Shown one piece after another: positions 25,889 to 34,575 of a DNA stretch of 64,000 nucleotides. A program made the position numbers and the translations under genes. The notes under the pieces were generated by a model. That model did no database searches and was not told where the DNA came from. It was given only the letters and a program-made list of their open reading frames with translations. The DNA lies in the NCBI GenBank assembly GCA_951812945.1, contig CATOTB010000001.1:62001-126000 (forward strand). Direction: 5' to 3'. Each line of letters opens with the position of its first letter. Position 1 is the stretch's first letter. Origin of the DNA: Candidatus Dadabacteria bacterium (GTDB lineage Bacteria; Desulfobacterota_D; UBA1144; Nemesobacterales; Nemesobacteraceae).

Positions 25889-28399
25889 TCAGTGTTTTTG
25901 CCCTCTAGAGAAAAAATCGCGTATCCGCACGAGTACCTGTTCGGTTTTTCCGCAGAAAAAATCGCTCCCCGCAACGGAGTTGATAAAAAACTTCCCGTAG
26001 TATTTCGATACGATGCGTCTGTCAAGAACCATAACTACGCCGCGGTCCGTCTTGGTGCGTATGAGCCTCCCGAAACCCTGCTTGAATCTCAGCACCGCGT
26101 GGGGAAGTATATATTCGCGAAACGAATCTACATCCTGTTTTTCCATGTACTCGATTTTCGCCTCTGTAACCGGGTCCGTGGGAACCTTGAAAGGGAGTCT
26201 GCATATGACGACCATCTTCAGGGAATCTCCAGGAATGTCGACCCCCTCCCAGAAGCTGTCTGTCGCGAAAAGTACCGAATTCCCAAGCGTTTTGAACTTC
26301 TCAAGCAGCAGGCCTCTCGGCATTTCTCCCTGCTTGAAAAGGGAGAGGTGTGCGAACCCGCTGCGCTCAAGGATCTCCCCAGTCTTCTGGTAGACCCTGT
26401 TAAGCGAAGAATAAGACGTGAAAAGCACGAGGGCGTTTCCGTTCGTCACGGAGATCGAATCGGAGAGTATCTGCGCAATGGAATCTTCGTAGTTCTCTCT
26501 ACCGGGTTCGGGAATGTCCGCAGGAACCAGAAGCAGGGACTGTGTGCGGAAATCAAACGGGGAATCGACGATCAGCCCCCTGAATCTTTCGTTATCTGAA
26601 AGCCCGATATTTTTTTTCTGAAAATCAAAATTCTTATTCACAGCAAGCGACGCAGAGGTCATAACGACGGTTTTAGTCTTTGAATAGAGTTTCTCTTCGA
26701 GTTCCTTGGATACGTCAAGCGGAGAAAGGTTGATGGAGCAGAAAATCGCCGCGCGTCTTCGGTTCCCCTCAAACCACCTGATGTAACTTTCGTCCCCCTC
26801 ACCGAAAAACCTTCCTATAACTTCGCGGAAGGCAACGGATCTTTTGGCGATGCCGCCAAGCTCGGCGGTGAGCTTTATGTAGGAATCCGCGCGCGGTGAG
26901 GCTTCAACCACTTCCAGCAGGTGGGTTATCTCGTTTCCAAGCGAGAAAAGGGATTTTTCAAGCGCCCAGAAACGCTCCTTCACACCAGTCCATTTCTCGT
27001 GCCCCGAAATCTCTTCTGTAAGCCTCAGGCTTATCGCCGTTTCATCTGAGATCTCCGCTCCGAAACCGTAAAGCGAATTAAAGACTTCTTCGCTTACAGC
27101 TTCAATTTGCTCAACGGCCCTCGCAAGACCACCACCCGAGCGCTCGAAAATCTCCCTTAGGGCGGGATCTTTTTCGCTCTGCGCAAGATGTGAGATGTAG
27201 GATAGGAGTCCCTTGTCGCCGCCTTTGTTTTTCCGGGAGCGAAGCCTTGAGAGCGTCTTCATAATCCCGTGCTTGCTCAGCTTCAGGCTAAAGTGTGATG
27301 TCGCCGCCTCGTCGATATTATGCGCCTCGTCGAAAACGACCTTCGCGTAGCGGGGAATTATCCCGAAATCCGAATCGGGTCCCGCCGTCCCTTTTATCGC
27401 AACATCAGAAAAAAGCATGTGATGGTTAGAGACCAGCACCGAAGCCCTAGAGAGTTCCCTGCGCGACTTAAAGAAAAAGCAACTCGAATAGTGAGGGCAC
27501 TTGGCCCCCGGGCAGCTTTCGCTTTCCGCAGACACCCTGTCCCAGACATCGTCATGGGGAGTGAAGGCAAGATCAGAGAGTGAACCGTCCGTAGTGGTCT
27601 TCGCCCACTCGAGTATGTCCTTCATCGACCCTCTTTCCGCGTCATCTATAAAATCGAAAAGGTCCTGCCCCACGGCTTCTCCGCGCAGAAGACAGAAATA
27701 GTTTCTCATTCCCTTAACTAATGCATAATCGAACTTTTTCGGGAAAGCGTCGCGAAGAAGCGGGAGGTCCTTGTTTATCAGTTGTTCCTGAAGATTAATG
27801 GTGTTTGTGGAGATCAGAACCCTCTCGTCATTATTAATCGACCAGAGAATGGAAGGTATGAGGTAGGAAAGGGTTTTTCCGGTACCTGTACCTGCCTCTA
27901 TCATCGACAGGTATTCGTCGTTAAAAGCCTCGATTACGTTTGAGAGGACTTCCAGCTGCTCGTCTCTGTGCTCGTATTTCTCTCCAAGAACCCGGGCTAC
28001 GGGACCTGCAGGAAGAAGATATTCCCTCGCGGATTCATTATCAACACGGACCGTCTCCCCCGGAACGAAAGGTTCAACCACGACATATACCTTTTCAACC
28101 TCGCTGTCCACTATGTAGAAACCGACCCCTTTGTTTCCGAAAGCCGAAGCGACAGCCACATCCTGCTGGGAAGGCTCGAGGTTGCCCGAGGGATGATTAT
28201 GCACCACAACGTTTCCTGTTTTCGCCGCGTCAAGAATCGCCGGAACTGCTTGGCGGTTGCCGCGGGCAAGGACTTGGACATCGCAGACCAGGGAACTTTC
28301 GTTTATCTTGCCAACGAAAAAAACCTCGTTTCCATAGGCCTCCGTTATCGCCTTCCTGATGAACTCGACAGTCTCGGGGGTAAAGTGGTTTTCTATCAT
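25889..28399 (-). CDS. DinG-like helicase fused to an N-terminal JAMM domain
   Basis: This superfamily 2 XPD/DinG-type helicase has 836 residues. The helicase has Walker A AGTGTGKT (about residue 169), an iron-sulfur set of four Cys (about 235, 295, 300, 306), the DEAH box (356-359), and C-terminal motifs ALVLFTSYSSL and RFKQGFGRLIR. Residues 1-115 form a separate RadC-like JAMM domain. This has a perfect HxHPx6SxxD motif (His67, His69, Ser77, Asp80) and a candidate Glu25. DinG enzymes unwind DNA and R-loops. The N-terminal domain should bind zinc and may be a hydrolase or a DNA-structure module. A DUF4186 gene follows in the operon. Confidence 0.88.
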   Translation of the reverse strand: MIENHFTPETVEFIRKAITEAYGNEVFFVGKINESSLVCDVQVLARGNRQAVPAILDAAKTGNVVVHNHPSGNLEPSQQDVAVASAFGNKGVGFYIVDSEVEKVYVVVEPFVPGETVRVDNESAREYLLPAGPVARVLGEKYEHRDEQLEVLSNVIEAFNDEYLSMIEAGTGTGKTLSYLIPSILWSINNDERVLISTNTINLQEQLINKDLPLLRDAFPKKFDYALVKGMRNYFCLLRGEAVGQDLFDFIDDAERGSMKDILEWAKTTTDGSLSDLAFTPHDDVWDRVSAESESCPGAKCPHYSSCFFFKSRRELSRASVLVSNHHMLFSDVAIKGTAGPDSDFGIIPRYAKVVFDEAHNIDEAATSHFSLKLSKHGIMKTLSRLRSRKNKGGDKGLLSYISHLAQSEKDPALREIFERSGGGLARAVEQIEAVSEEVFNSLYGFGAEISDETAISLRLTEEISGHEKWTGVKERFWALEKSLFSLGNEITHLLEVVEASPRADSYIKLTAELGGIAKRSVAFREVIGRFFGEGDESYIRWFEGNRRRAAIFCSINLSPLDVSKELEEKLYSKTKTVVMTSASLAVNKNFDFQKKNIGLSDNERFRGLIVDSPFDFRTQSLLLVPADIPEPGRENYEDSIAQILSDSISVTNGNALVLFTSYSSLNRVYQKTGEILERSGFAHLSLFKQGEMPRGLLLEKFKTLGNSVLFATDSFWEGVDIPGDSLKMVVICRLPFKVPTDPVTEAKIEYMEKQDVDSFREYILPHAVLRFKQGFGRLIRTKTDRGVVMVLDRRIVSKYYGKFFINSVAGSDFFCGKTEQVLVRIRDFFSRGQKH

Positions 28400-28494
28400 A
28401 TCCGCTTAATTTTACACAGAGCCGTTGATAACAAAACTTTCCGAGAGATGTTGCCTTGCCTCTTGGGCTTCGGTAGCCTGTTTTGCGTGCCGGG

Positions 28495-28584
28495 GGAGGG
28501 ATGGCCGAGCGGTTTAAGGCGCTGGTCTCGAAAACCAGTGGGGTCTTTTGGCCCTCGTGGGTTCGAATCCCACTCCCTCCGCCA
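28495..28584 (+). tRNA. tRNA-Ser(CGA)
   Basis: This is a 90-nt gene with acceptor GGAGGGA pairing TCCCTCC, discriminator G and encoded CCA. The anticodon loop CTCGAAA lies between CTGGT and ACCAG, giving anticodon CGA. A long variable arm (about GGGGTC...GGCCCTC) and T-arm GTGGGTTCGAATCCCAC confirm a class II serine tRNA. It lies on the strand opposite to the upstream helicase gene. Confidence 0.95.
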
Positions 28585-28752
28585 CCAGCTTACCCCGAGT
28601 TTTTCTATCCGGAGATAACGAGTTCCATCGGAAGCCAAGCATTGCTGGCCAAAGCTCATCCGGAAAAAAGCAAACCGTATCGAACCATGTCTGTCTAATC
28701 CAAGTCTATATAATGTCATAGATGAAGAACCGAAGAAAGCTATCCGTGGTGC

Positions 28753-28853
28753 TATGCGGTGAATAGCGACCTTATTCACCGCATATTTTGCGGCGATTTT
28801 CTTGCTTATACGGTGAATGAAAGGTATAATCACTGCAAATAATACGGTGAATA
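28753..28853 (+). promoter_or_regulatory. Four-copy operator over the Fic gene promoter
   Basis: The 13-mer TATGCGGTGAATA at 28753-28765 is repeated in perfect inverted form at 28773-28785 (7-nt spacer). Two further near copies in direct orientation, TATACGGTGAATG and AATACGGTGAATA, lie at 28807-28819 and 28841-28853. The third copy falls inside the promoter spacer. The fourth covers the region just before the ATG. This layout is that of a repressor operator, probably bound by the product of the adjacent gene, which has a winged-helix tail. Confidence 0.75.
28802..28830 (+). promoter_or_regulatory. Promoter of the second Fic gene
   Basis: TTGCTT at 28802-28807 and a perfect TATAAT at 28825-28830 are spaced 17 nt. 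One operator copy lies between the two boxes and another lies just downstream of the expected start near 28837. Confidence 0.65.
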
Positions 28854-28855
28854 GC

Positions 28856-29968
28856 ATGTGGATACATGAACATCATAACTGGCCGGACTTTACTTGGAAT
28901 GCTGAAAAACTCGCTTCCAAGCTTGCCGATATTCGGCACCGTCAGGGTCGCCTGTTGGGCAGAATGGAGGGATTAGGTTTCGAACTTAAGCAGGAGGCAA
29001 GCCTCGGAACACTGACAAGCGATGTTGTTAAATCATCAGCCATCGAGGGGGAAAATCTGAATCCCCAAGAGGTTCGTTCGTCAATCGCTCGCCGACTAGG
29101 CATTGATATCGCTGGTACTACATCAGTAAATCAGGATGTTGAAGGTGTTGTTGAAATGATGCTGGATGCAACCCAGCAATTTACTGAACCCTTAACAGAA
29201 GAGAGGCTGTTTGACTGGCATGCGGCGCTATTTCCAACAGGTCGTAGCGGCACACATCGTATCACAGTCGGAGGCTGGCGCTCCGCTGAATCCGGTCCGA
29301 TGCAAGTGGTTTCAGGACCTATCGGACGTGAGAAAGTTCATTTTGCGGCCCCAGATGCAAAGCGGCTTGCACATGAGATGACAGAATTTCTGGCATGGTT
29401 CGACAAAGAAGAAGGTGTTGACCCGGTGCTCAGGGCCGGGATTGCCCATCTGTGGTTTGTGACTATTCATCCATTCGAGGACGGTAACGGCCGTATAGCC
29501 AGAGCGATTACTGATAAGGCCTTAGCGCGTGCCGACGGCATTCCGTACCGCTTTTACAGCCTTTCATCACAAATCGAGTCTGAGCGTAAGGATTATTACG
29601 ATCAACTGGAAAAGCAGCAACGCGGCACACCGGAGATAACAGACTGGCTTGAGTGGTTCTTGGATTGCCTTGGTCGGGCAATTGCCAGCGCCGAAAACAC
29701 GCTGAGTGTCGTCTTATTTAAAGCACAGTTGTGGGAAAAAATTAATCGTCACCCTGTCAACGAACGTCAGCGTCTGATTATTAATCGTATGCTCAAGGAT
29801 GGTTTTAAGGGATATATGAATACCTCAAAATATGCCAAACTGGCTAAGTGCTCCACAGATACAGCGCTACGGGACATTCAGTACTTAAAGTCGCGCGGCA
29901 TTTTTATTCAGAACCCAGGTGGCGGACGAAGCACAAGCTATCGCCTGCCAGATACCATCTCCGAATAA
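28856..29968 (+). CDS. Class II Fic protein with C-terminal winged helix (autoregulated)
   Basis: This Fic protein of 370 residues begins with the MWIHEHHNWPDFTWN motif of the DUF4172-Fic subgroup. That favours the ATG at 28856 over an in-frame ATG at 28817, which lies inside the operator. The inhibitory motif SSAIEG (residues 60-65) precedes the active-site loop HPFEDGNGR (about residue 204), so it should be auto-inhibited. The C-terminal 70 residues (NTSKYAKLAKCSTDTALRDIQYLKSRGI) form a winged helix. It is a probable AMP-transferase that represses its own promoter. Located just after tRNA-Ser, with base use somewhat unlike its neighbours, it may be imported. Another Fic gene lies at 6-7.5 kb. 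Confidence 0.88.
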   Translation: MWIHEHHNWPDFTWNAEKLASKLADIRHRQGRLLGRMEGLGFELKQEASLGTLTSDVVKSSAIEGENLNPQEVRSSIARRLGIDIAGTTSVNQDVEGVVEMMLDATQQFTEPLTEERLFDWHAALFPTGRSGTHRITVGGWRSAESGPMQVVSGPIGREKVHFAAPDAKRLAHEMTEFLAWFDKEEGVDPVLRAGIAHLWFVTIHPFEDGNGRIARAITDKALARADGIPYRFYSLSSQIESERKDYYDQLEKQQRGTPEITDWLEWFLDCLGRAIASAENTLSVVLFKAQLWEKINRHPVNERQRLIINRMLKDGFKGYMNTSKYAKLAKCSTDTALRDIQYLKSRGIFIQNPGGGRSTSYRLPDTISE

Positions 29969-30052
29969 GGTTCAACGATCCCAAACTTGGTTCGAACCCG
30001 GGGGATAAATCGCTTGCGCCATGCAAACGTTTCTAATGTACAGATCGAGCAG

Positions 30053-32008
30053 TCAGTGTGCTAGATCGAAAGTCAGTCTTCTTCTCTCCGTGTCTGCCGA
30101 CACAAGCTTCACGCGAAGTTCTTCTCCGAGTTCGAACCACTTTCTTTTCCTGCCCCTGCCCTTGTAGGAGTGCTCAGGAATTAGTCCTTCGACGAAGTGT
30201 TCCTCTATCTCTACGAAAACCCCGAAGGAGTGTATGCTGAGTATTTTCCCGTGGAATACTTCCCCCACGCGGGTTTTCATGAAGTTCGCGGTCTCAAGGT
30301 TCATGAACTGTCGCTCCGCGTCTTCGGCAGTTCTCTCCAGGATCGAGCAGCGTTCGGCGATCCGTTTGAGACGGGCGGAGTCGTAGGAAGGAGGTTTTGC
30401 CCCAAGTATATCGTCGATAATCCTGTGAACGACAAGATCTGAATACCTTCTTATCGGGGAAGTAAAGTGAGTGTAATCGTCTATCGCAAGACCGAAATGG
30501 GGAATATGGTTTGTCGAGTAAACGGCTTTTTTTAGCGCGCGCAGAATCATGAAATTTATTTGTACCCGGTCTTTTCTTCCCGAAGCAGCCTTCATCACCG
30601 CCTGAATCTCCGGCTGCTTAACCCGTGCTCCGAGATTCACCTTTATGCCCATTTTGAGAAGGCTTTCGCGCAGTTGCTCTATGGAGTCCGGATCCGGAGG
30701 CTCGTGAATTCTGTAAATCGATTCGAAACCGTTTTTGAAAACAAACTCCGCAACAACGGAGTTGGCCATGATCATAAATTCCTCTATTATCTCATGGGCA
30801 ACATTCCGCCTAAACCTGTCAACATCCGTCACCTCTCCTGTGGAATCACGAAGCAGTACAGCCTCGGGAAAATCAAAGTCAAGACCGCCTTTTCCAATTC
30901 TAAATTCCCTGAGTTTGTCGTAAAGCTCTTTCATGGCAAGCAGGGAAGAAACAATGTTTTTGCGACGGGAGGGGACAGAACCGTTTCCCCCCAAAACAGC
31001 TGCAGCCTCGGAGTAAGTGAGTCTCGCGCAGCTTTTTATCACACTGTTGTATATCCTTGAGTCCTTAAGACGTCCCGAGGAATCAAAATCCATCTCGACT
31101 GTCTTGGTAAGTCGTTTTCTCCCTGGACGCAGACTGCAAAGATCGTTTGAAAGCTTCTGGGGAAGCATGGGAATCACCCTGTCCGAGAGATAGGTGCTGG
31201 TGGTCCTGCGCGCGGCCTCCTCGTCACAAGCGCTTCCGCAAGCCACGTAATGAGAAACATCCGCGATACTTACCCAGAGTCTGTACCCTTTACCCCTGCG
31301 GATTCTTTTTATGCCTACCGCGTCGTCAAAATCCCTTGCGTCATCCCCGTCTATGGTAAAAACGGTTTCTTTTTCAAGATTCACCCTTGCCGAAATATCC
31401 CCGTTTGAAAACTCCGCGCTCAGGTTCCCGACCTCTTTGGTCACGTCGCGCGAAAAACCTTTGGGAAGACGATACTCGGAGATAATCCCCTTTTTCTCGG
31501 TTTCAATTTCTCCTGAGGGCCCAAGACGCTCGGTCACCTTGGCCAACGATTTCCCCAGCCCAATCTCTATGACTACAAGTTCTCCGTCGGAAAAATTCCT
31601 TTTCCCCTCTCTGTCTTCAATCCCATACTCGGGAATCTCCGCTTTTCTCGGGTAGGCCACAAGACCCCCCGGGGTTTCTCTCAGGTCAGCCAAAACCCTC
31701 AGGGACTTCCCGTTGGAAAGACCGTTTGACCCGATTTTCTTTCGGTTCCCGTTTAGCGGGTAACCGGAAGAATCCGGGCGCCGGTCTTTTTTTTCCGCGG
31801 TTTTTTTCCCGTGGCTTCGAAGACGGTAGCGACCCTTGGAGGTTTTTTTGAGCGTTCCCTCAAGAACCATCTGCTCCAGCGTAGCCCGGAGGTTTTTTCT
31901 TTTTCTCTCAGGCATCTTGAGTCCGCGGAGAACATTGCCCTCGGAGAGACTCCTTTCCTCTTTTTCGCTTAGCAATTTAAAAATTCGCTGTTTCCTTTTA
32001 CTTGACAT
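30053..32008 (-). CDS. rnr: Ribonuclease R
   Basis: This RNB-family 3'-5' exoribonuclease has 651 residues, a little shorter than E. coli RNase R. Domains in order are an N-terminal winged helix (about 1-65), cold-shock regions, and the RNB domain with the acidic metal motif DGDDARDFDDA. A C-terminal S1 domain (about 570-648) contains GKILSIHSFGVFVEI. It degrades structured RNA. It has no obvious operon partner. It converges with the second Fic gene and is divergent from the small membrane protein gene. Confidence 0.93.
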   Translation of the reverse strand: MSSKRKQRIFKLLSEKEERSLSEGNVLRGLKMPERKRKNLRATLEQMVLEGTLKKTSKGRYRLRSHGKKTAEKKDRRPDSSGYPLNGNRKKIGSNGLSNGKSLRVLADLRETPGGLVAYPRKAEIPEYGIEDREGKRNFSDGELVVIEIGLGKSLAKVTERLGPSGEIETEKKGIISEYRLPKGFSRDVTKEVGNLSAEFSNGDISARVNLEKETVFTIDGDDARDFDDAVGIKRIRRGKGYRLWVSIADVSHYVACGSACDEEAARRTTSTYLSDRVIPMLPQKLSNDLCSLRPGRKRLTKTVEMDFDSSGRLKDSRIYNSVIKSCARLTYSEAAAVLGGNGSVPSRRKNIVSSLLAMKELYDKLREFRIGKGGLDFDFPEAVLLRDSTGEVTDVDRFRRNVAHEIIEEFMIMANSVVAEFVFKNGFESIYRIHEPPDPDSIEQLRESLLKMGIKVNLGARVKQPEIQAVMKAASGRKDRVQINFMILRALKKAVYSTNHIPHFGLAIDDYTHFTSPIRRYSDLVVHRIIDDILGAKPPSYDSARLKRIAERCSILERTAEDAERQFMNLETANFMKTRVGEVFHGKILSIHSFGVFVEIEEHFVEGLIPEHSYKGRGRKRKWFELGEELRVKLVSADTERRRLTFDLAH

Positions 32009-32055
32009 GGTATAAGCCCGGCTTTCTAGCCGCGGGGAGTTCCCTGTTTTAAGAA

Positions 32056-32083
32056 TTGAAATTTACGGGGTCTTGTATACAAT
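32056..32083 (+). promoter_or_regulatory. Promoter of the small membrane protein gene
   Basis: TTGAAA at 32056-32061 and TACAAT at 32078-32083 are 16 nt apart. Transcription should begin near 32090, about 33 nt before the ATG. Confidence 0.6.
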
Positions 32084-32122
32084 AGTGCCGTTTTTTATTA
32101 ATTCTGCTTGCTGGAGCTTCGT

Positions 32123-32305
32123 ATGCTTAGAACAAACATCCTCGGAGGGATTTTGATAACCGCACTCGTTCTTTTTATAATCGGTTTCGGAATTTCCCTC
32201 AAATTTTCACTCGACTGGTCTTTCTACTTCAAGGTTCTCTCGGTAGTAGGCGCGGTCGCGCTTGCAGTTTCTCTGATAATCCATCTTATACCTTCAAGAA
32301 ACTGA
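32123..32305 (+). CDS. Small two-helix membrane protein
   Basis: This is a 60-residue protein with two hydrophobic helices (about residues 6-27 and 36-56) joined by a short loop with LKFSLDWSFYF. It is not a recognised family. The ATG at 32123 is preceded by TGGAG at 6 nt and by a good promoter, which supports real expression. An upstream in-frame TTG (32108) is less likely. It is a lone gene convergent with pilM. Confidence 0.65.
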   Translation: MLRTNILGGILITALVLFIIGFGISLKFSLDWSFYFKVLSVVGAVALAVSLIIHLIPSRN

Positions 32306-32344
32306 ATCCGGTACGCGGAATTTCTTACCAGTTTTTTCCCCTAT

Positions 32345-33352
32345 TCACAAACCCCTAAGCGCAAGACCCACCGCAACTGCCATCTTCGGAGCCAGATGCT
32401 GAATGTATTCAGGGTCAAAACGCGAATCCGAAACGTCGATATTCCGAAAGGGATTTGAGCTCTCAACCGGAACCCCCGTAGCTTCACCAAGTGTATGGGC
32501 CATAGTCGCAATTCTGGAAGACCCTCCGGAAAGAATCACACGAGCAAGCCCGCCTCCGGATTCATCGAGAACCGTTTTTATCTCGTCTGCGGCGTGGGCA
32601 GCAAAATCGGCGAAAATAGACGTTATATCTTCATATCTGCCGTAGCCCTTTATGCTGCACTTTATTCTCTCCGCCTCTTCGTAGGTGATTTTAAATTTCT
32701 CCATAAGACGAAGCGTTACCCATTGTCCTCCAAGCGAAATGTCCCTCAGTATGAGAGGTATGCCATCGTCTAAAACGCTTAAATTGACTACTGACGCTCC
32801 GATGTTAACAAGCGCCACTTTTTCACCGCGAACCGCAGAAGAAACCGCGTAGGCGTTTGAAAGTGCCATTGCGTCAATATCAACTATCCGGGCCCGAAGG
32901 CCCGCGGAGGAAACGGAACTTTTATATCCCTGTGCCGTTTTTTTAGAAACCGCAGCGATCAGCACCGGAACCTCCTTGGATCTTCCATTGCGCGGGAAAA
33001 GGGGAGTGTAGCTGTAATTGACCCCGCTAATGTTTCTCGAAAGATTGGTGTTCACAAGATCCGGAACGAGTTTTTCCATGTCCTTTCTGAGAAACATCCT
33101 AGGAATACTGACGATTCTAGAAGCGACAGCCTCGCCGGAGATGCCTATCACCACCCTCTTGGCCTTTATGCCGATTCTGGAAACAAGATTTGATACAGCC
33201 CCGGAAACCACATCGCCCCTTGAAACCGATTTACCGGTTATAGCGCCACTTGGAAGCATGGACTCCCCGATATTCTCAAGCTGATAGTTTCCGCCCTTGC
33301 GGGCAAGTTCCACAACCTTAACGGAGTTTGAACCTATATCTATTCCAACCAT
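32345..33352 (-). CDS. pilM: PilM-like actin-fold protein
   Basis: This 335-residue protein resembles PilM, the cytoplasmic actin-like component of type IV pilus and type II secretion platforms that binds the PilN tail. The nucleotide-binding motifs VGIDIGSNSVKVVEL, VALVNIGAS and ILSGGSSRI are present. The usual short basic N-terminus before VGIDIGS is missing. No pilN, pilO, pilP or pilQ follows: the next genes belong to other processes. It may serve a pilus encoded elsewhere or have a separate role. It lies 99 nt after a lipoprotein gene on the same strand. Confidence 0.8.
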   Translation of the reverse strand: MVGIDIGSNSVKVVELARKGGNYQLENIGESMLPSGAITGKSVSRGDVVSGAVSNLVSRIGIKAKRVVIGISGEAVASRIVSIPRMFLRKDMEKLVPDLVNTNLSRNISGVNYSYTPLFPRNGRSKEVPVLIAAVSKKTAQGYKSSVSSAGLRARIVDIDAMALSNAYAVSSAVRGEKVALVNIGASVVNLSVLDDGIPLILRDISLGGQWVTLRLMEKFKITYEEAERIKCSIKGYGRYEDITSIFADFAAHAADEIKTVLDESGGGLARVILSGGSSRIATMAHTLGEATGVPVESSNPFRNIDVSDSRFDPEYIQHLAPKMAVAVGLALRGL

Positions 33353-33451
33353 GACGTCTCACCCCGCAAAGAACGATTCCGGACAGAGAAGGGGAAGTGT
33401 ACTGAAAGCCAACTTTTTAAACGGAAAAATCAAGAAAGCGGAGATTGGAGA

Positions 33452-33814
33452 TTACTCCTCCAAAAGGTCGTAATATATTTGTACTTCCCTAGAGTGAGCT
33501 TCCGGGGGAAGGTTATCAAAACTGGCCGTGAAGAAAAAGCTTTCCGACGGATCAATTCTATCTCCTTCCTCGACAAGTGCCGAGGTCACGGCAAGGGCAT
33601 TTCCGTCCGAATCTTTTATGAAGATAACGACGTAAACCGACTGCACGGGAAAATCCGCCGTGTTCACTATAGCGCCGTTAAAATCCACGCCCCCATCGAA
33701 GTTCTCGGTCTGGAGAACAGGTCCGTCAAGCTCGACGGCGGATTCCTCCGCGGTACAAGCCGCAAGAAAGAGAACCAAAGAGGCAAACAACGTGATAAGA
33801 AAACCTTTTTTCAT
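33452..33814 (-). CDS. Predicted lipoprotein
   Basis: This is a 120-residue protein with a lipoprotein signal peptide (MKKGFLITLFASLVLFLAAC, Cys20 after LAA). The mature part is a small beta-rich domain containing the pattern GAIVNTADFPVQSVYVVIFIKDSDG, similar in style to FxLYD-type domains. Function is unknown. Its start overlaps the stop of the upstream membrane protein gene by 4 nt, so it is the third gene of an XRE regulator / membrane protein / lipoprotein operon. Confidence 0.75.
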   Translation of the reverse strand: MKKGFLITLFASLVLFLAACTAEESAVELDGPVLQTENFDGGVDFNGAIVNTADFPVQSVYVVIFIKDSDGNALAVTSALVEEGDRIDPSESFFFTASFDNLPPEAHSREVQIYYDLLEE

Positions 33815-34575
33815 TTCTCCAGCTTAGTCCCCGCGTTTGAAATCGAAATTACGTTTGCCGCATCCGCGGTTTTTTCCTCCGCAGCTTTTTTATCTTCCGA
33901 AACGTGATCCTCTATTACGTCTCCAAGCACCTTATGCATAAGCTTAAGCGCGCTTATGGAGTGTTCCTTAAGGTAGCCTTCTCCGCCAAAAGGCACCTCT
34001 TCTTTTCTCCTTCTGAGGAACAGATGAAGAATGAAGGCCTGGTTGTTAAGCACCACTAAAATGGCTACGTAAAGCAGGAAGTTGTCGGCGAAAACCTTTT
34101 TCATCAACGTCTTCGTATCAGAATCGATTTTAACTATGCCGAGCGGCCCTTCGGCTTGGGGAGCAAGAAACGGAACGGAAACGGAAATTTTCCCGGCGTA
34201 TTTCTCAACCGAGTATCCCTCGGGCGGATAGGTGTTTGCTAGGAAGTGCCCGGAAGCCATTTCGTCTTCCCCTTGCTTCATGAAAGTAACGCTGAAAAAC
34301 TTGGGAGAGACTCCGAAGGTGTTAAACAGTTTTTCCCTGCCAAGCCTTTCGTCAAGAAAAAGGTAGAACTCATCGCTTGTGGACTCCGCTCCGTGGTCCT
34401 GGTAGAAGCTGGTTGCCTGATCTCCTATCGTTTCGGCGATTGCCTTGGTTCTGGTAACAAACTCTTTTTTGGCGTTATCAAACTGAAAATAAAACACCAC
34501 CCCTATAAGGGCGATAATGCCCAGCTCAACCATGGATATTCTGAACAGCAATCCAAGTTTCTGGTTCAGGCGCAT
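33811..34575 (-). CDS. Membrane protein with periplasmic sensor-like domain
   Basis: This 254-residue protein has two membrane segments (about 10-30 and 166-186) enclosing a periplasmic domain of about 135 residues. The layout and the membrane-proximal helix (ITRTKAIAETIGDQATSFYQD-like) resemble chemoreceptor and kinase sensor domains. The cytoplasmic tail of about 65 residues carries no kinase, HAMP or receptor signalling domain that I can recognise. It overlaps the XRE regulator gene by 10 nt upstream and the lipoprotein gene by 4 nt downstream. Function is unknown. Confidence 0.7.
   Translation of the reverse strand: MRLNQKLGLLFRISMVELGIIALIGVVFYFQFDNAKKEFVTRTKAIAETIGDQATSFYQDHGAESTSDEFYLFLDERLGREKLFNTFGVSPKFFSVTFMKQGEDEMASGHFLANTYPPEGYSVEKYAGKISVSVPFLAPQAEGPLGIVKIDSDTKTLMKKVFADNFLLYVAILVVLNNQAFILHLFLRRRKEEVPFGGEGYLKEHSISALKLMHKVLGDVIEDHVSEDKKAAEEKTADAANVISISNAGTKLEK

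Noticed and set aside
25892..26599. 235-codon plus-strand frame antisense to the helicase
   Set aside because: Shadow of the JAMM-DinG gene with no motifs of its own.
28396..28857. 153-codon minus-strand frame across tRNA-Ser and the Fic operator
   Set aside because: It reads through a tRNA gene and regulatory repeats, so it is a chance frame.
29975..30020. T-arm-like GGTTCGAACCC as a complete tRNA gene
   Set aside because: No acceptor, D-arm or anticodon arm can be folded around it; kept only as a possible attachment-site relic.
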